This document shows positions 17,569 through 27,843 of a stretch of DNA of 64,000 nucleotides, in pieces (within the stretch, counting starts at the first letter, position 1; every line of letters begins with the position of its first letter). The stretch spans positions 1 through 64,000 of the forward strand of contig PCVP01000024.1 of the NCBI GenBank assembly GCA_002787035.1, given 5' to 3'. The position numbers were made by a program, and so were the translations under genes. This DNA is from Candidatus Peregrinibacteria bacterium CG11_big_fil_rev_8_21_14_0_20_49_14. Lineage in GTDB: Bacteria; Patescibacteriota; Gracilibacteria; Peribacterales; Peribacteraceae. The notes below the pieces were generated by a model, which saw only the letters and a program-made list of their open reading frames with translations, had not been told where the DNA came from and did not search any database.

Positions 17569-18240
17569 TTAGGAGGAAAGTTCCTCTTTAATGGTGCCAA
17601 GAATAAGGGTCAATGACGAAATGGCATCATCATTTGCGGGAATAAATGCGGTGAAGTCGTCGGGGTTGGCGTTGCTGTCACAAATACCATAGAGCGGTAT
17701 TTTCAATTTCTTTGCCTCTGCAATTGCCACCGAATCACGCACGGCATCCACAACGAATACGGCATCCGGAACTCTTTTCATGCCTGAAAGACCCGAGAGT
17801 GCCGCATCTAGCTTGGTGAGTTTCTTGCGAAGAGAGGTCTGCTCTTTCTTCGTGTACTTCTCCACGGTGCCGCTGCGGAAGGAATCCTGTAGATCCAAGT
17901 AGTAACGAAGTCTTTCTTTGATGGTATTCCAGTTCGTAAGAAGTCCGGGAAGCCACTTCTTCGTGACAGTGGGTTGGTTGAGCGTATCTCCCAAATCTTC
18001 GATGAGAGGAATACTCTGCTGCTTCGTGGATACGAACAGAATTTGCTTTCCTTCGGATTGCAACTTTTTCAGTGCTGCACACACTTTTTCCAGATGATCC
18101 TTGGTTTGTTCAAGATCGAAGATATGAATATCTTTTCGGTTTCCGTAGATGTACGGAGCCATGTGAGGATGCCATTTACTGGTAGGGTGTCCGAGGTGAC
18201 AGGCTGCGTTGAGCAGTTCCTTTTCGCTAGGTATAGCCAT
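17569..18240 (-). CDS. rpsB: 30S ribosomal protein S2
   Basis: Recognised from LLNAACHLGHPTSKWHPHM, YIYGNRKDIHIFDLEQT and the C-terminal PDAVFVVDAVRDSVAIAEA block. S2 joins the 30S subunit late and is needed for S1 binding in other bacteria. At 223 residues it is slightly short, lacking the usual C-terminal extension. The ATG at 18240 has no purine-rich ribosome binding site; the bases before it are a pyrimidine run (CCCTCTTTCT). It is first in an operon with tsf. Confidence 0.96.
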   Translation of the reverse strand: MAIPSEKELLNAACHLGHPTSKWHPHMAPYIYGNRKDIHIFDLEQTKDHLEKVCAALKKLQSEGKQILFVSTKQQSIPLIEDLGDTLNQPTVTKKWLPGLLTNWNTIKERLRYYLDLQDSFRSGTVEKYTKKEQTSLRKKLTKLDAALSGLSGMKRVPDAVFVVDAVRDSVAIAEAKKLKIPLYGICDSNANPDDFTAFIPANDDAISSLTLILGTIKEELSS

Positions 18241-18557
18241 AGAAAGAGGGTGAAAGGCTTGGGGAGAGAAAATCGATACTCTGTCCTTAACTGCCTTCCG
18301 ACGTCTTCTCGCGTAGAGAGTGGAGGATACCTCGCAAATGCGGGGTCAGGACCACAGCGATCAGTCGAAAGTGATACACCAGTTTTACGGTAATTTCGCT
18401 TCCGGTGCAAGAAAAATTCAATCTTTGATTCGGCACGGAAATAGACAGTTCTTGTGCAATTTATTTATACAAAAATACATCAAGGCACAGTCCTTCAAAT
18501 CTGCCAGTGACTTCCGAAAATTCATTCGTAATATGTGGCCTCTTTCCCCTCCGAACC
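18241..18557. other. Intergenic region upstream of rpsB
   Basis: This gap of 317 bases separates rpsB (minus) from a small gene (plus). It presumably holds the rpsB promoter and leader, and S2 leaders often carry autoregulatory structures. Beyond local GC-rich patches (18300-18360) I could not identify a defined fold, promoter or RNA gene. Confidence 0.3.
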
Positions 18558-18974
18558 ATGATGGATTCAGCATCTTCCGGCGATATGAGAATGAATGAAA
18601 TCAAGGGCAAAATTACGACAGTAGAAGGGGATTTGGAAGTGTTGTACGGCTTTGTAGATCGCCTGCCGCAGCAGCATCAGACCGCTGCGCGTGCCGCTCT
18701 GCGCAGGGCTGTGAATATTGGAAGAACCATGGAAGACCTACAGCGGCTGCCGGCAGATCCGCCTCTGAATTCCGAGGGGCTTATGCTTCTGGGGCCGGAG
18801 TTGCGTCACCATATTCTGGAAACCAGAAGAATCTACTCTGCGGTCGAGGATCTCGAGCAGACAGTGACGGATATTTTCAGCGCACAGTCGCAGGAACATT
18901 TACGTTCTATTTTGCGTTCGGAACGAGATTCTACTTCCTCAACGTCATCCACAGCATTCGATATAGCCACATAA
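18558..18974 (+). CDS. Hypothetical small helical protein
   Basis: The product (about 139 residues) is not recognised. It is mainly helical and polar, with a Ser/Thr-rich tail. Starts at 18558, 18561 and 18588 are possible; the open frame extends to 18507, but the first residues from there are not protein-like. No signal peptide, membrane segment or Cys cluster is visible. It precedes the flavin-binding protein gene but with an 85-base gap. Confidence 0.5.
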   Translation: MMDSASSGDMRMNEIKGKITTVEGDLEVLYGFVDRLPQQHQTAARAALRRAVNIGRTMEDLQRLPADPPLNSEGLMLLGPELRHHILETRRIYSAVEDLEQTVTDIFSAQSQEHLRSILRSERDSTSSTSSTAFDIAT

Positions 18975-19059
18975 GAACGTATCTTCCTTTGTACGAACTT
19001 CGGTCGTGTCCAGCACTCTCGTTTGTTGCAACAAGTGCATATCCGATACTCTGATATTT

Positions 19060-19524
19060 ATGATTTTAGAGCTTTCAGATGCGGATACCGAGGCGTTGCT
19101 CAGCTCACTTGCGTACGGTCATTTGGCGTGCGCAAAAAAGGATGCCAGCGTGCTGTATCTGGTGCCCGTTACCTACGTCTATTTCGAAAGAGCAGTCTAT
19201 GGGTTTTCGTTCGTAGGGAGGAAGGTTGAAATGCTCAGGCGTCATCCCGAAGCTTGTTTTCAGGTGGAGGAATTCACCGAACCGGGAATATGGAAGAGTG
19301 CGATTGTGTGGGGCGCGTACGAGGAGCTTGCGGGAGAAGAAAGGCAGCGTGCATTTAAAATGTTACTGAAAAGACTTTGGGAGGAAGGGGAGCGTGACCA
19401 GCCTCTTTTCATGCCGTTTCGAAACTCTGCACGCACATTGCAGCAGGCAAGAGACGAAGACGGAATAGTACTCTACAAAATAAAGGTTCGAGAACTTTCG
19501 GGTCGCATGGAACAGTATGAGTAG
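19060..19524 (+). CDS. Pyridoxamine 5'-phosphate oxidase-like FMN-binding split-barrel protein
   Basis: The sequence has the split-barrel pattern of the PNPOx/nitroimidazole-resistance families: GHLACAKKDASVLYLVPVTY is followed by a strand with FVGRKVEMLRRHPEACFQVE, where members bind FMN. At 154 residues the size fits. The substrate is unknown. The frame is open from a GTG at 19006, but the ATG at 19060 (MILELSDADTEALL) aligns with the normal family start. Confidence 0.75.
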   Translation: MILELSDADTEALLSSLAYGHLACAKKDASVLYLVPVTYVYFERAVYGFSFVGRKVEMLRRHPEACFQVEEFTEPGIWKSAIVWGAYEELAGEERQRAFKMLLKRLWEEGERDQPLFMPFRNSARTLQQARDEDGIVLYKIKVRELSGRMEQYE

Positions 19525-19527
19525 GTG

Positions 19528-20937
19528 TTATGCTTTCCAGTACTCGGCGATTTTCTCGCGCAGTTTTGCAATAGGAATTCGGTCTTGCTTCAGCGTGTCG
19601 CGGTCTCGAACCGTAATGGTATCGGGCTCACCCTGCTCCGCATCTTCACCGATGGTGCCGAAGTCCACGGTCACACAAAGAGGAGTTCCTATTTCATCCT
19701 GCCTTCTGTAGCGCTTTCCTATGGATCCTGTGATATCGAAATCCACAACCAAATTTGTTTCTGCCAGAAGCATGCGTTGAATTTCTTGTGCTTTTTCCAG
19801 GAGCGGCTCTTTTTTGCTGAGAGGCAGTACGGCAACATCTATGGGGGCGAGGCGTTTGTCGAATTTCATAACGGTGCGCACATCTCCGTTTTCCAATTCC
19901 TCTTCTTCGTATGCTTCCAGCAAAAATGTAAGAATAGTACGGTCGCACCCGAAGCTCGGTTCTATGACATGCGGCAAAAACTTTCTGGTGGGATCGTCGG
20001 GGTCGGTGTACTTCAGATCTTCTTTACTGAACTTCTCATGTTGAGACAGATCGAAGTCTCCTCGATTTGCGAGACCGAATAATTCGCCCCAACCCCACGG
20101 GAACTCGTACTCTATGTCGACAGTTTTGGAGCTGTAGTGCGAGAGTTCTTCATCGCTGTGCTCACGTACACGGAGTCTTTTTTTATCGATTCCCAGGCTT
20201 GTGTACCACTCCCATACAGATTCTCTCCATTCATCGAATGCGTCGTCCGTACATCCCGGTTCTGCGAAGTATTCTATTTCCATCTGCTCGAATTCTCTTG
20301 TTCGGAAGGTAAAGTTTCCCGGTGTTATTTCGTTACGGAACGCTTTTCCGATTTGTGCGATTCCGAAAGGCAGACGCATTCGCTGGGTCTGCAAGATATT
20401 CCTAAAATTCACAAAAATACCCTGTGCGGTTTCGGGTCGCAGATAAATGGTATTGGATTCACCCTTTACCACTCCCTGCTGTGTCTCAAACATCAAATTG
20501 AACTGTTTTGCTTCGGTCCAGTTGTTCTTGCCGCAGTTCGGACAGTGTATTTTTTCCGCTTTCAACATGGGCTGTACTTGTTCCAACTGGAGTACCGCTG
20601 TCGCTTCTACTCCCAATTTTTCTTCCAGAAGTTTGTCTCCTCTGAAACGTTCGTTACATTCTTTGCAATCGACCAGAGGGTCGGAGAACGACCCGACATG
20701 GCCGCTTGCTTCCCATACCTTTGGATTCATAAGTATTGCGCTATCGAGCCCTACGATATCGTTTCTGCTTCGTACGAATGTGTTCCACCACTCGCGTTTC
20801 ACACGGTTTTTCAGTTCAGTACCGAGTGGTCCGTAATCCCATGTGTTTGCCAAACCTCCGTAAATATCGGATCCCGGGAAGATAAATCCGCGACGTTTGC
20901 ACAGGGAGACGATTTGGTCGAGAGAAGTTGCAGGCAT
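19528..20937 (-). CDS. glyS: Glycyl-tRNA synthetase (dimeric, GRS1 type)
   Basis: A class II synthetase. Motif 1/active-site blocks are visible as GSDIYGGLANTWDYGPLG, RPETAQGIFVNF and FRNEITPGNFTFRTREFEQ, and motif 3 as IEPSFGCDRTILTFLLEAY. It contains a small zinc-binding insertion (CPNCG, with CKEC upstream). This is the single-subunit archaeal/eukaryotic-like form, not the bacterial alpha2beta2 type; it occurs in some bacteria. The C-terminal anticodon-binding domain ends at 19528. At 469 residues it is a normal length. Confidence 0.96.
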   Translation of the reverse strand: MPATSLDQIVSLCKRRGFIFPGSDIYGGLANTWDYGPLGTELKNRVKREWWNTFVRSRNDIVGLDSAILMNPKVWEASGHVGSFSDPLVDCKECNERFRGDKLLEEKLGVEATAVLQLEQVQPMLKAEKIHCPNCGKNNWTEAKQFNLMFETQQGVVKGESNTIYLRPETAQGIFVNFRNILQTQRMRLPFGIAQIGKAFRNEITPGNFTFRTREFEQMEIEYFAEPGCTDDAFDEWRESVWEWYTSLGIDKKRLRVREHSDEELSHYSSKTVDIEYEFPWGWGELFGLANRGDFDLSQHEKFSKEDLKYTDPDDPTRKFLPHVIEPSFGCDRTILTFLLEAYEEEELENGDVRTVMKFDKRLAPIDVAVLPLSKKEPLLEKAQEIQRMLLAETNLVVDFDITGSIGKRYRRQDEIGTPLCVTVDFGTIGEDAEQGEPDTITVRDRDTLKQDRIPIAKLREKIAEYWKA

Positions 20938-20995
20938 AGCAGAACGTACGGTAGCAGTGCATACGGTCCTGCGCCATATGTGAAAAAGTAATATA

Positions 20996-21028
20996 TTTCA
21001 ATAAAAGTCAATATATGTTATAATATAT
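20996..21028 (+). promoter_or_regulatory. Promoter of the PrsW-like protease gene
   Basis: An extended -10, TGTTATAAT, ends at 21024 with a weak TTTCAA -35 at 20996-21001 (17-bp spacer). The 16-bp core ATATGTTATAATATAT (21013-21028) is repeated exactly at the promoter at 24448-24463. Confidence 0.65.
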
Positions 21029-21041
21029 TCAAACACACACT

Positions 21042-22724
21042 ATGTTTTTCAAAGCAAGATCAGCGTTGGTTTCCGGGCTAATGGCAGTGCATATGTTACT
21101 GCTTGCACCTTCATATGCTATGGCACAGGGAATGAATGAATCCATCTCTCCGGCTAATGTGAAAGTGATTGTTTCATTTTTGATTTTCTTGGTCGTAAGT
21201 ATGGTATTTAGCAGGTTATGGATAGGCATAGTGAATGCTTCTTTCATCCATGCGGAGCCGATAGGATCCATTGAAAAAAGGCAGCCATACATTCCTTCTC
21301 CGAAAATCATATCGGGTACCATAGTCGGAACACTCCTGCTGTTCCTGCTTGCCGTACACGGGCTGCGCAATATTCTGCCTTTGCACAGTATGGGCGGAGC
21401 CATGGGTTTGGCCATAGTTTTTGCGATAGTGGGAGGTGCCGCTCTGGCGGTAGAGCAACGATGGCGTGCGGCCCGCGAGTACGTGTTTGCGGGTATGATG
21501 GGCACGGGTATTTCCATAGTACTCATAGGATTTCAGCATGCGCTGTTCACGGAGGGGACATTCGGAAGTAATCCGTATTTTATGGCGCTTTCCGTTCTGT
21601 GTATTGCGCTGACATGGAGGTGCTTGTTCGGTCCGTGGAATTCGCACATTAAGGCGACGGTACTCGGCATGTTCCTGTTTTGGATCGGTGTGTACATGAT
21701 TTCCAAAGACGCATCCGATATCCGCCTTGCCAGAATTCTTGCAGGCATGGTTGCTTTCGTACCTGCCATTATTTGGTGCGGTTTCTTCCTGAAGTACCAC
21801 TATCAGCGTACGAGTCTTGTGCTCCTCATGTTTTTTGCGGGCATGCTTTCCACCGCACCCATTCTGTTTTACGACAAGTTGGTACGGTCCGGCTCGGAGT
21901 TGCAGTTCTTCCTGTTTCGCATTGTTCCGGAAAATTTCAATCAAACTTCGAGTGTCTTTGTCGCGGGCAATGTAATAAATGCGGGAGGGGTACGTTCCAC
22001 GTTACTTGTCAGCTTTCTTTCGTTTATGTTTGTGGGAGTGGTGGAAGAGGTGAGTAAGTTCTGGGTGCTGAAAAAGAGCGGTACGACTTTCTTTACCAGT
22101 ATCGATGATGCCATGCAGCTCTCCATTATTGTGGCTATCGGGTTTGCATTCGCAGAAAATATTATCAATCCGACGTATTTCATGAGTTTCGTACAAGACT
22201 TCCTTATGCACAGCTCTCCGGATTGGGGAGGATTTCTGGGTAATGTAATGGGGCGTGCCATTCTTACCAATATGGTCCACATAGTCGCTACCGGCGTGCT
22301 CGGGTACTTCTTTGGTATGGCGTTGTTTGCGGGGCCGTACATTCGTGAAGCGCACGGCAGAGGAAAAATGTTGTGGGTGGCAGACGGGTTACATGCACTC
22401 CTTGGCTTTCCACAGAAAATCATATTCAGACGTCAGATGTTCCTTATGGGACTTACTCTTGCAATAGCGTTGCACGGGCTCTTTAACTTCCTTGTCACAT
22501 TTCCGGAAATTTTACCCTCGCACCCAAGCACTCTTGGGGATCTCTTCGGCTCTTCACCGGGCGCGGCGTGGAACTTTGTTCCCATTCTTATGATACCGTC
22601 TCTCTTTTATGTCGTAGGCGGCTTCTGGCTTCTTACGGACTTGTTCTATAAGAAGGAGAACATGAAAGAGCACGGACATTTGGTAACAACCGATACATTT
22701 GTGACAGCTCAGGTGGTTGCGTAA
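21042..22724 (+). CDS. PrsW-like intramembrane glutamic protease
   Basis: A 560-residue polytopic membrane protein with many hydrophobic helices. The C-terminal half carries the PrsW family signatures in order: EEVSK near residue 335, FAFAENI near 370, a conserved His in NMVHIVATG near 412 and LHGLFNF near 478. PrsW proteases cut membrane substrates such as anti-sigma factors in Bacillus. The N-terminal half adds about eight further membrane helices beyond the usual 250-residue core. The following S41 protease gene begins 18 bases downstream, so a two-step proteolysis unit is possible, though its substrate is unknown. Confidence 0.82.
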   Translation: MFFKARSALVSGLMAVHMLLLAPSYAMAQGMNESISPANVKVIVSFLIFLVVSMVFSRLWIGIVNASFIHAEPIGSIEKRQPYIPSPKIISGTIVGTLLLFLLAVHGLRNILPLHSMGGAMGLAIVFAIVGGAALAVEQRWRAAREYVFAGMMGTGISIVLIGFQHALFTEGTFGSNPYFMALSVLCIALTWRCLFGPWNSHIKATVLGMFLFWIGVYMISKDASDIRLARILAGMVAFVPAIIWCGFFLKYHYQRTSLVLLMFFAGMLSTAPILFYDKLVRSGSELQFFLFRIVPENFNQTSSVFVAGNVINAGGVRSTLLVSFLSFMFVGVVEEVSKFWVLKKSGTTFFTSIDDAMQLSIIVAIGFAFAENIINPTYFMSFVQDFLMHSSPDWGGFLGNVMGRAILTNMVHIVATGVLGYFFGMALFAGPYIREAHGRGKMLWVADGLHALLGFPQKIIFRRQMFLMGLTLAIALHGLFNFLVTFPEILPSHPSTLGDLFGSSPGAAWNFVPILMIPSLFYVVGGFWLLTDLFYKKENMKEHGHLVTTDTFVTAQVVA

Positions 22725-22742
22725 GAGAGGGGCTCACGTACA

Positions 22743-24425
22743 ATGGGCGGGCTTTCTTCTCAATCTTTTCGTATGTCTTCAATCGTAAGACGATTTGCTC
22801 TTCCGCTTCGACTCCTCAGTATTTCTCTGTTGTTTTCGTCATTCGCACTGAGTGCCGCTGCACAAGAGATACGAGTTACAGATACGGATGTCGTTTCACG
22901 CGGAGATTTTATTCGGGCAGTCGTACGTGCCTACGATATAGATGTGGATGAGGGAGAAGATGTTTCTCTTCCATTCCTACGAGTACCAAGCGCTCTGCGC
23001 CCGTATGTGCGCGCCGCATACACGAGAGATGCTCTCGGTATTTTCGGTTCGGATCTTCAGTTGGCTCAGGGTATCACCCGCGGAGATGCTTTGCATTTGG
23101 CAGTGGTACTCGGAGGGCAAACGCCTGCAGATACGGCGGCAGTTGATTTTAAAGATGTTCGCAAAGGGTCGGATGCGGAGAAAGAAGTGGCAGTCGCAAT
23201 CGAGCAGAACTGGTTGCAGCCACTGAGAGAAGGAATCTTCGGTGTGCGCAGAGTTCTTACAGGAAAAGATGCGAACTTACTTATCCGCAAATTAAAAGGA
23301 GAAGACTTGCCGGTACCTGCTCGCAATCGTCAGGCGCCGCAGGAAATTGAAACCCCTCCGACCATCAAGGTTCAATTTGAGCGCACTGCAAGGCCTCTTC
23401 CCAAGTCCGATATTTTGCAGACTCTGTGGCAGCTTATAAATGAAGAGTATTTGTACAGCGACAAAATAGATCAAGACGAAGCGGCTTACAGTGCGGCCGA
23501 AGCACTTATGAAAACACTGGGTGATCCGTACACCACATTCATGCGTCCCGTGCAGTCCCGCAGTTTCCAAACGCAGATTCGTGGTGAAGTATCGGGCATA
23601 GGTGCGCAAGTAGAGTATGTGGATGGATTCCTTACCATTGTTTCTCCTCTGCGAGGTTCGCCAGCCGAGGCGGCCGGCATTAAGCCGGGAGATGTCGTAC
23701 TCGAAGTCGACGGAGTCAGTGTGGTGGATATAGGTTTCCTGGAAGCAGTCGAACATGTCCGCGGACCGAAGGGCTCAACCGCCGTACTCAAGATACGTCG
23801 TGATGGCATAGTGCTGAATATTTCCGTAAAGCGAGATGTTATCACCGTTCCGGAAATAGATGTGTCATGGCAGGGTAAAATGGCCGTGGTAAAACTTCTG
23901 CAGTTCGGTCGTGTGACATACAACGACCTTCGTCCGATTGTCGAAGAGATCAATAGTCAAAATCCCGAAGGTTTTGTGTTGGACCTTCGCAGCAATCCGG
24001 GAGGATTACTGGATGCCGCAACAAGCGTTATGGGTAACTTTGTGAAGAAGGGGAGTGCTGTAGCCAAAATTGTCTCTCGCAACAGCACCAGAACAGAAAA
24101 AACGAATGATGATCCGAGTTTGGATCCTGAGGTTCGTATGGTCGTGCTGATTAACGGCGGAAGTGCCAGTGCTTCGGAGATAGTGGCAGGTGCGCTGCAA
24201 GATCTTGGACGCGCAACCATTCTCGGAGAGAAGAGTTTCGGCAAAGGAACCGTACAACAGGTGCTCCAGTTTAACGATCAGTCTTCCATGAAAATGACCG
24301 TTGCCGAGTGGCTCACGCCGGATGGCAGAAAAATAAACGGTGTCGGTATCATTCCCGATATCGAAGTTCCGGAAGGGGATCGCGATGAGCAAATGAGCAG
24401 GGCACTGGAGATTATGCGACGCTAG
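22743..24425 (+). CDS. Secreted S41 C-terminal processing protease with SLH-like N-terminal domain
   Basis: After a signal peptide comes a region with SLH-like segments (SRGDFIRAVVRAYDI; TRGDALHLAVVLGG) to about residue 185. A CtpA-type core follows: a PDZ domain (about 285-360, GIKPGDVVLEVDGVSV) and the catalytic Ser/Lys dyad in GGSASASEIVAGALQD and EKSFGKGTVQ. S41 proteases trim the C-termini of envelope proteins and can activate peptidoglycan hydrolases. ATG 22743 is listed, but it overlaps a TACAAT box, and ATG 22773 gives a more typical signal peptide. It lies 18 bases after the PrsW-like gene. Confidence 0.92.
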   Translation: MGGLSSQSFRMSSIVRRFALPLRLLSISLLFSSFALSAAAQEIRVTDTDVVSRGDFIRAVVRAYDIDVDEGEDVSLPFLRVPSALRPYVRAAYTRDALGIFGSDLQLAQGITRGDALHLAVVLGGQTPADTAAVDFKDVRKGSDAEKEVAVAIEQNWLQPLREGIFGVRRVLTGKDANLLIRKLKGEDLPVPARNRQAPQEIETPPTIKVQFERTARPLPKSDILQTLWQLINEEYLYSDKIDQDEAAYSAAEALMKTLGDPYTTFMRPVQSRSFQTQIRGEVSGIGAQVEYVDGFLTIVSPLRGSPAEAAGIKPGDVVLEVDGVSVVDIGFLEAVEHVRGPKGSTAVLKIRRDGIVLNISVKRDVITVPEIDVSWQGKMAVVKLLQFGRVTYNDLRPIVEEINSQNPEGFVLDLRSNPGGLLDAATSVMGNFVKKGSAVAKIVSRNSTRTEKTNDDPSLDPEVRMVVLINGGSASASEIVAGALQDLGRATILGEKSFGKGTVQQVLQFNDQSSMKMTVAEWLTPDGRKINGVGIIPDIEVPEGDRDEQMSRALEIMRR

Positions 24426-24432
24426 TAAGAAT

Positions 24433-24470
24433 TTGACACAATTGAAAATATGTTATAATATATAACATAT
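24433..24470 (+). promoter_or_regulatory. Promoter with a 10-bp-arm palindrome over the -10
   Basis: TTGACA lies at 24433-24438 and an extended -10 TGTTATAAT ends at 24459. A perfect inverted repeat, ATATGTTATA-ATA-TATAACATAT (24448-24470), is centred on the -10. Its left half and centre are shared with the promoter at 21013-21028. It could be an operator or an AT-rich coincidence. Confidence 0.6.
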
Positions 24471-24484
24471 ACCCCCTCGATTGT

Positions 24485-24760
24485 ATGAGTGATAAAAGAG
24501 AACAATTTCCCGTTATACAGACCGGAGGAACAATCGATTCTGCATCCGGTACAGGTGGTTCACGTGATGACGCACCCGGAGGTACGATAGACGGAAGAAC
24601 AGGGAAGCCTGTTCATCCCGATTCATCTCAGCTACCCACGGACTCGGTTGTGAATATGGCAAAGGCTATGCGTGCGATGAGAGGACAGGATAAACTGGGA
24701 GACCTTCCTGTTATCATTGAACACGGAACAGACGTTTTGGATGGTGATACGGAAGAGTAA
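24485..24760 (+). CDS. Hypothetical 91-residue protein with asparaginase-like motifs
   Basis: A small acidic protein of unknown function behind a strong promoter. The first half is Gly/Asp/Ser-rich and contains GGTID twice (TGGTIDS; PGGTIDG). The C-terminal end has VIIEHGTDVL. TGGTI near residue 13 and HGTD near residue 79 are spaced as in the N-terminal active-site region of L-asparaginases, but the rest does not look like that fold. It could be a remnant or chance. No signal peptide is present. Confidence 0.55.
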   Translation: MSDKREQFPVIQTGGTIDSASGTGGSRDDAPGGTIDGRTGKPVHPDSSQLPTDSVVNMAKAMRAMRGQDKLGDLPVIIEHGTDVLDGDTEE

Positions 24761-24855
24761 GGAAGCAGTCTTTTGTTTGCCCCCGTCGTGACAATCGGAA
24801 CAAGACAATGTTTTTCCATATGGAAAAAAAGGCGGTTATCCCCGACGGCAGCAAA

Positions 24856-25071
24856 TTACATGTTGCTGTAAAACTGCTTCTTCTTATTGCGAGCGCGGTA
24901 CTCCTCTCGCTTTATGGCTCCCTGACGGATCTTGCGCTTGTTTGGCTTCTTTGCTCGCACGGAGCTTACGCGCAGCGCTTTGAGCAAGCCGGTTTTCTGC
25001 ACCTGGCGCTTGAAGCGCTGTTGCAGCCCGTCATTACTTTCTTCGCCTCTCTTGTGTGCATGAATAGCCAT
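24856..25071 (-). CDS. rpsU: 30S ribosomal protein S21
   Basis: A 71-residue, very basic protein whose sequence fits S21: HKRGEESNDGLQQRFKRQVQ, then KTGLLKALR, then a KPNKRKIRQ basic tail. S21 sits on the 30S platform near the 3' end of 16S rRNA and assists initiation. A longer open frame on the plus strand (24808-25125) covers the same DNA but encodes a hydrophobic product that looks like the antisense of a Lys/Arg-rich gene, so the minus strand is the real gene. It stands alone rather than in the classical rpsU-dnaG-rpoD operon; dnaG-rpoD are 29 kb away. Confidence 0.88.
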   Translation of the reverse strand: MAIHAHKRGEESNDGLQQRFKRQVQKTGLLKALRVSSVRAKKPNKRKIRQGAIKREEYRARNKKKQFYSNM

Positions 25072-25260
25072 AATCGTAGCTCACGCAGGGTAAAGAACTG
25101 TCGAGGGCAACGCAAGTGCTTCTAAGAGGTTTTCTTTTTCATACTGCCTTCTCAAATATTTCCGGTATGGAAAGTGTGCTTTCCATATTGGTATCCCAAA
25201 GACGAAAAACAGCGAAAAACCACGTTTCTACCCGTTGATTCGGATAGGGTTTATCTCTAA

Positions 25261-27303
<2,043 letters not shown>

Positions 27304-27333
27304 ACAGTACGGTGAAACCGGATGTTCTGCGTG

Positions 27334-27546
27334 CTACATCAGTTCTTCGACGATATAGTTTGTGGCAGACAGGAGTCCTATTCCAATAAAGAAGCAAACA
27401 ATGGAACTTATTCCGTAGTTGTTCGGGAAAATATACACGTCCATTATTCCCCATGCTCCCCGCCAAAACGATACGACGGAAAGACCGATTATGAGGGCGA
27501 AAATTAATTTATGCTTCCTTTTGAATGTTGATATTTTACTGATCAT
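27334..27546 (-). CDS. Small two-helix membrane protein of an uncharacterised family
   Basis: This protein of about 70 residues has two transmembrane helices. The first is followed by FWRGAWGIMDVYIFPNN, and the second by a short polar tail (NYIVEEL). I recognise the RG.WG..D.Y.FPNN pattern as recurring in small hypothetical proteins of CPR bacteria and archaea, but no function is known to me. ATG 27546 is chosen because a perfect TATAAT ends exactly 6 nt upstream; the longer frame's ATG at 27561 overlaps that box. Confidence 0.65.
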   Translation of the reverse strand: MISKISTFKRKHKLIFALIIGLSVVSFWRGAWGIMDVYIFPNNYGISSIVCFFIGIGLLSATNYIVEELM

Positions 27547-27552
27547 AAGTAT

Positions 27553-27581
27553 ATTATACAATAATTTATATATTTATACAA
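27553..27581 (-). promoter_or_regulatory. Promoter for a leaderless small membrane protein gene
   Basis: On the minus strand TTGTAT (27581-27576), a 17-bp spacer and TATAAT (27558-27553) are followed by ATACTT and the ATG at 27546. Transcription should begin at or within a base or two of the start codon. Confidence 0.65.
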
Positions 27582-27843
27582 TAACCAAATTCTATTAAAA
27601 AAAGGGCATCTGGACAATTTTGCAGGATAAAATGAGTACTTTCCCTTTTGTATAAGCCAAAATATGCTTCTCTTTTTCGCAACACATCATGAAAAATATG
27701 TTCTCATTGCACTTTAGGCTCCATCAAGAAGAATGGAATACGGCACAGAAAGTAGCTCCGGAAATGTCGTACCTGCAGTAAACAATTCCATCAAAAACAA
27801 CCTGAGTGAGCAATGTTTCAGATCGCAAAATTGTTCATATTGC
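27562..27843. other. AT-rich intergenic region without recognised genes
   Basis: These 282 bases are clearly richer in A and T than their surroundings. The left end holds the minus-strand promoter above. The remainder shows no convincing open frame, RNA fold or repeat. It forms one flank of the oxidoreductase gene that may have been acquired by transfer. Confidence 0.35.

Noticed and set aside
24808-25125. Plus-strand 105-residue membrane-like ORF
   Set aside because: It is antisense to rpsU; its hydrophobic composition is explained by the Lys/Arg-rich S21 gene on the other strand.
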